This document shows positions 19,909-21,000 of a DNA stretch of 21,000 nt, piece after piece. Location: positions 11,436,501 to 11,457,500 of the forward strand of contig WPIO01000004.1 in NCBI GenBank assembly GCA_009760855.2. The letters are read 5' to 3'. Every line of letters starts with the position of its first letter. Positions within the stretch are counted from its first letter, which is position 1. The notes below the pieces were generated by a model, which ran no database searches, had not been told where the DNA came from, and saw only the letters and a list, made by a program, of their open reading frames with translations. The translations under genes and the position numbers were made by a program. This DNA is from Cristatella mucedo. Its lineage: Eukaryota; Bryozoa; Phylactolaemata; Cristatellidae.

Positions 19909-20840
19909 GCGAAGCTGCTGTGTTCATATAGTGGACTGCTGGGACTGCAGCCCCCTCCCTAGGACTAATCGACAGAGGAGTGAATGCAAGGTCATTCTAG
20001 TAGCCCTCATGGTCGCTAAGGTCAAAGTTCGACACCTTTGTCAATCTCGAAGCAGCCGGCCCCCAAGTCAGCCGATCTGGGCCGGCCTCGAGACACCCCA
20101 GCCATGATGAGTCTTCCCTCCAGCTCCACCTCATCGAACGTGTGGATTGGTGGGGGCCAGGCGCGTTGGCTCCAACATCTTGGCGTTGCACCGACAAGAA
20201 TGGTGGTTTCGGCTGCGGCCACCCGAGCAACAACCACTAGGTAGCCACACAAAGTCAATACGTTGGAGCGCAAAGCCGGCATCGAGTGGCAGAAAAGAGC
20301 TGGTTTGACGTTCACCATTCTGCTGCCCACGTGACTGGCAACTGAGAGGCCTAAGGACCGACGGAGGAGGCGACGTTGAGCATGAGCCCTGACCCTGCCC
20401 CGCCCCCTAAGAGGCAGCTCAGCTAGCCGAAGAAGCAGTCGTTGGGCCACGGGCCAAAACAGCTGTGAGGCGCCAGCCTGCAGAGCCCCCTGTCTGGACG
20501 CCAGACAGCAGAGCGTAGTCCAGTCAGTCAGTCAGTCACAAGTGTGGATGGCCAGCTCCCGAAAGCGCAGCCCGCGACCGCGACGACGAGGACGACGATG
20601 GAGCCGGCTGCACTCTCGCGGACATCGAGTGAACATGCCACTAGCGACGCCAGTCGATGAGAGCGGCTGATGGTGATGAGTCGGCGCCAGCGCGCCCGAC
20701 CCTCCGGCGGCCACGGCCGCCGCCGGAGCTGAATACCGCAGGGACCCTGCCACTCACTCCGAGCGTCGAGCGCCGCCGCGAATGGCGCACACAGCAGGGC
20801 TCAAGAGAGCCGAAAGAGCGCCGAGCGCCGAGCGGTGGCG

Positions 20841-20859
20841 CTCATCGATCATCGATGAG
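20841..20859. promoter_or_regulatory. 19-bp perfect palindrome with two ATCGAT cores
   Basis: CTCATCGAT, one central C, ATCGATGAG. ATCGAT resembles the core of the TATCGATA element bound by DREF in flies, but lacks its outer bases. The regulatory meaning is inferred. Confidence 0.4.
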
Positions 20860-20873
20860 AATCGCGCGAGAGA

Positions 20874-20911
20874 GCAGCCGACTTCCAGCAGCAGCAGCCG
20901 ACTTCCAGCAG
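20874..20911. repeat. 18-bp tandem repeat, period 20, carrying GGAAGT
   Basis: GCAGCCGACTTCCAGCAG at 20874-20891 is repeated exactly at 20894-20911. Each copy contains ACTTCC, that is GGAAGT on the minus strand, the ETS core with its preferred 3' T. Confidence 0.8.
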
Positions 20912-21000
20912 TGACACGGCACGTGCACGATGCCGAGAGGCGGCAGGCAGGCGACAAGCCGCCTGGTGGTGGCCTATAGTGCAGCCGGCGCAGCAGGCGA

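Larger units (their letters stand above)
20400..21000. promoter_or_regulatory. CpG-rich region with ETS-like boxes, possible promoter
   Basis: GC- and CpG-dense DNA unlike the flanking repeats, reaching the window edge. It contains a palindrome at 20841-20859, two GGAAGT boxes on the minus strand (20886-20881 and 20906-20901) within an 18-bp repeat of period 20, and a CACGTG at 20920-20925. It could hold the transcription start of the ETS gene or of a divergent neighbour. Small open frames on both strands match nothing I know. Confidence 0.35.

Noticed and set aside
20754-20957. Possible 5' coding exon of the ETS gene ending at GGA|GTGAGT
   Set aside because: The frame that would fit exon 2 (phase 1) contains a stop and no ATG; other frames give the wrong phase.

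Overview
This is animal (metazoan) nuclear DNA. It has no bacterial-style operons. It has a split gene with GT-AG introns, long GA/CT microsatellites, decayed non-LTR retrotransposons, tRNA-derived SINEs and one short hAT-type DNA transposon. The host gene is an ETS1/ETS2/Pointed-class transcription factor. I cannot name the species. The divergence of the protein and the repeat content fit a non-vertebrate, and I lean to a lophotrochozoan (possibly a flatworm or mollusc) without proof.

The right two thirds (about 7.75-18 kb) is one gene on the minus strand. I assembled six coding exons by hand: 17801-17789 (ATG), 17728-17585, 17310-17101 (Pointed domain), 11054-10653, 9277-8873 and 8614-8271 (whole ETS domain plus stop). 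Every junction is GT-AG and every intron is phase 1. The joined frame is 1518 nt, that is 505 residues. The product would keep an N-terminal Thr-Pro ERK-type site, a Pointed/SAM domain, a low-complexity Ser/Ala/Gln/His-rich middle and a C-terminal ETS domain. A possible seventh, 72-nt phase-1 cassette exon lies at 12768-12697. A poly(A) signal candidate is at 7780-7775 (minus). CpG-rich DNA at about 20.4-21 kb holds two GGAAGT boxes 20 bp apart and a palindrome, and could be a promoter.

The left third (1-7.7 kb) is intergenic and full of repeats: a plus-strand LINE 3' end (1-381); a 5'-truncated minus-strand LINE with a 410-codon open reverse transcriptase/C-terminal frame (403-1848); a tRNA-derived SINE (about 1849-1985); a 188-bp hAT MITE closely resembling SPIN elements (2000-2187); a second decayed minus-strand LINE copy (about 3185-4010); a decayed plus-strand LINE (about 4715-6035); and a GC-rich stretch (6.9-7.65 kb).

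The 6-kb intron between the Pointed-domain exon and the next exon contains another decayed plus-strand LINE (about 14290-16020) with a SINE nested inside it, a further SINE-like copy at about 11950-12045, a CA/TG-rich tract and GA microsatellites.
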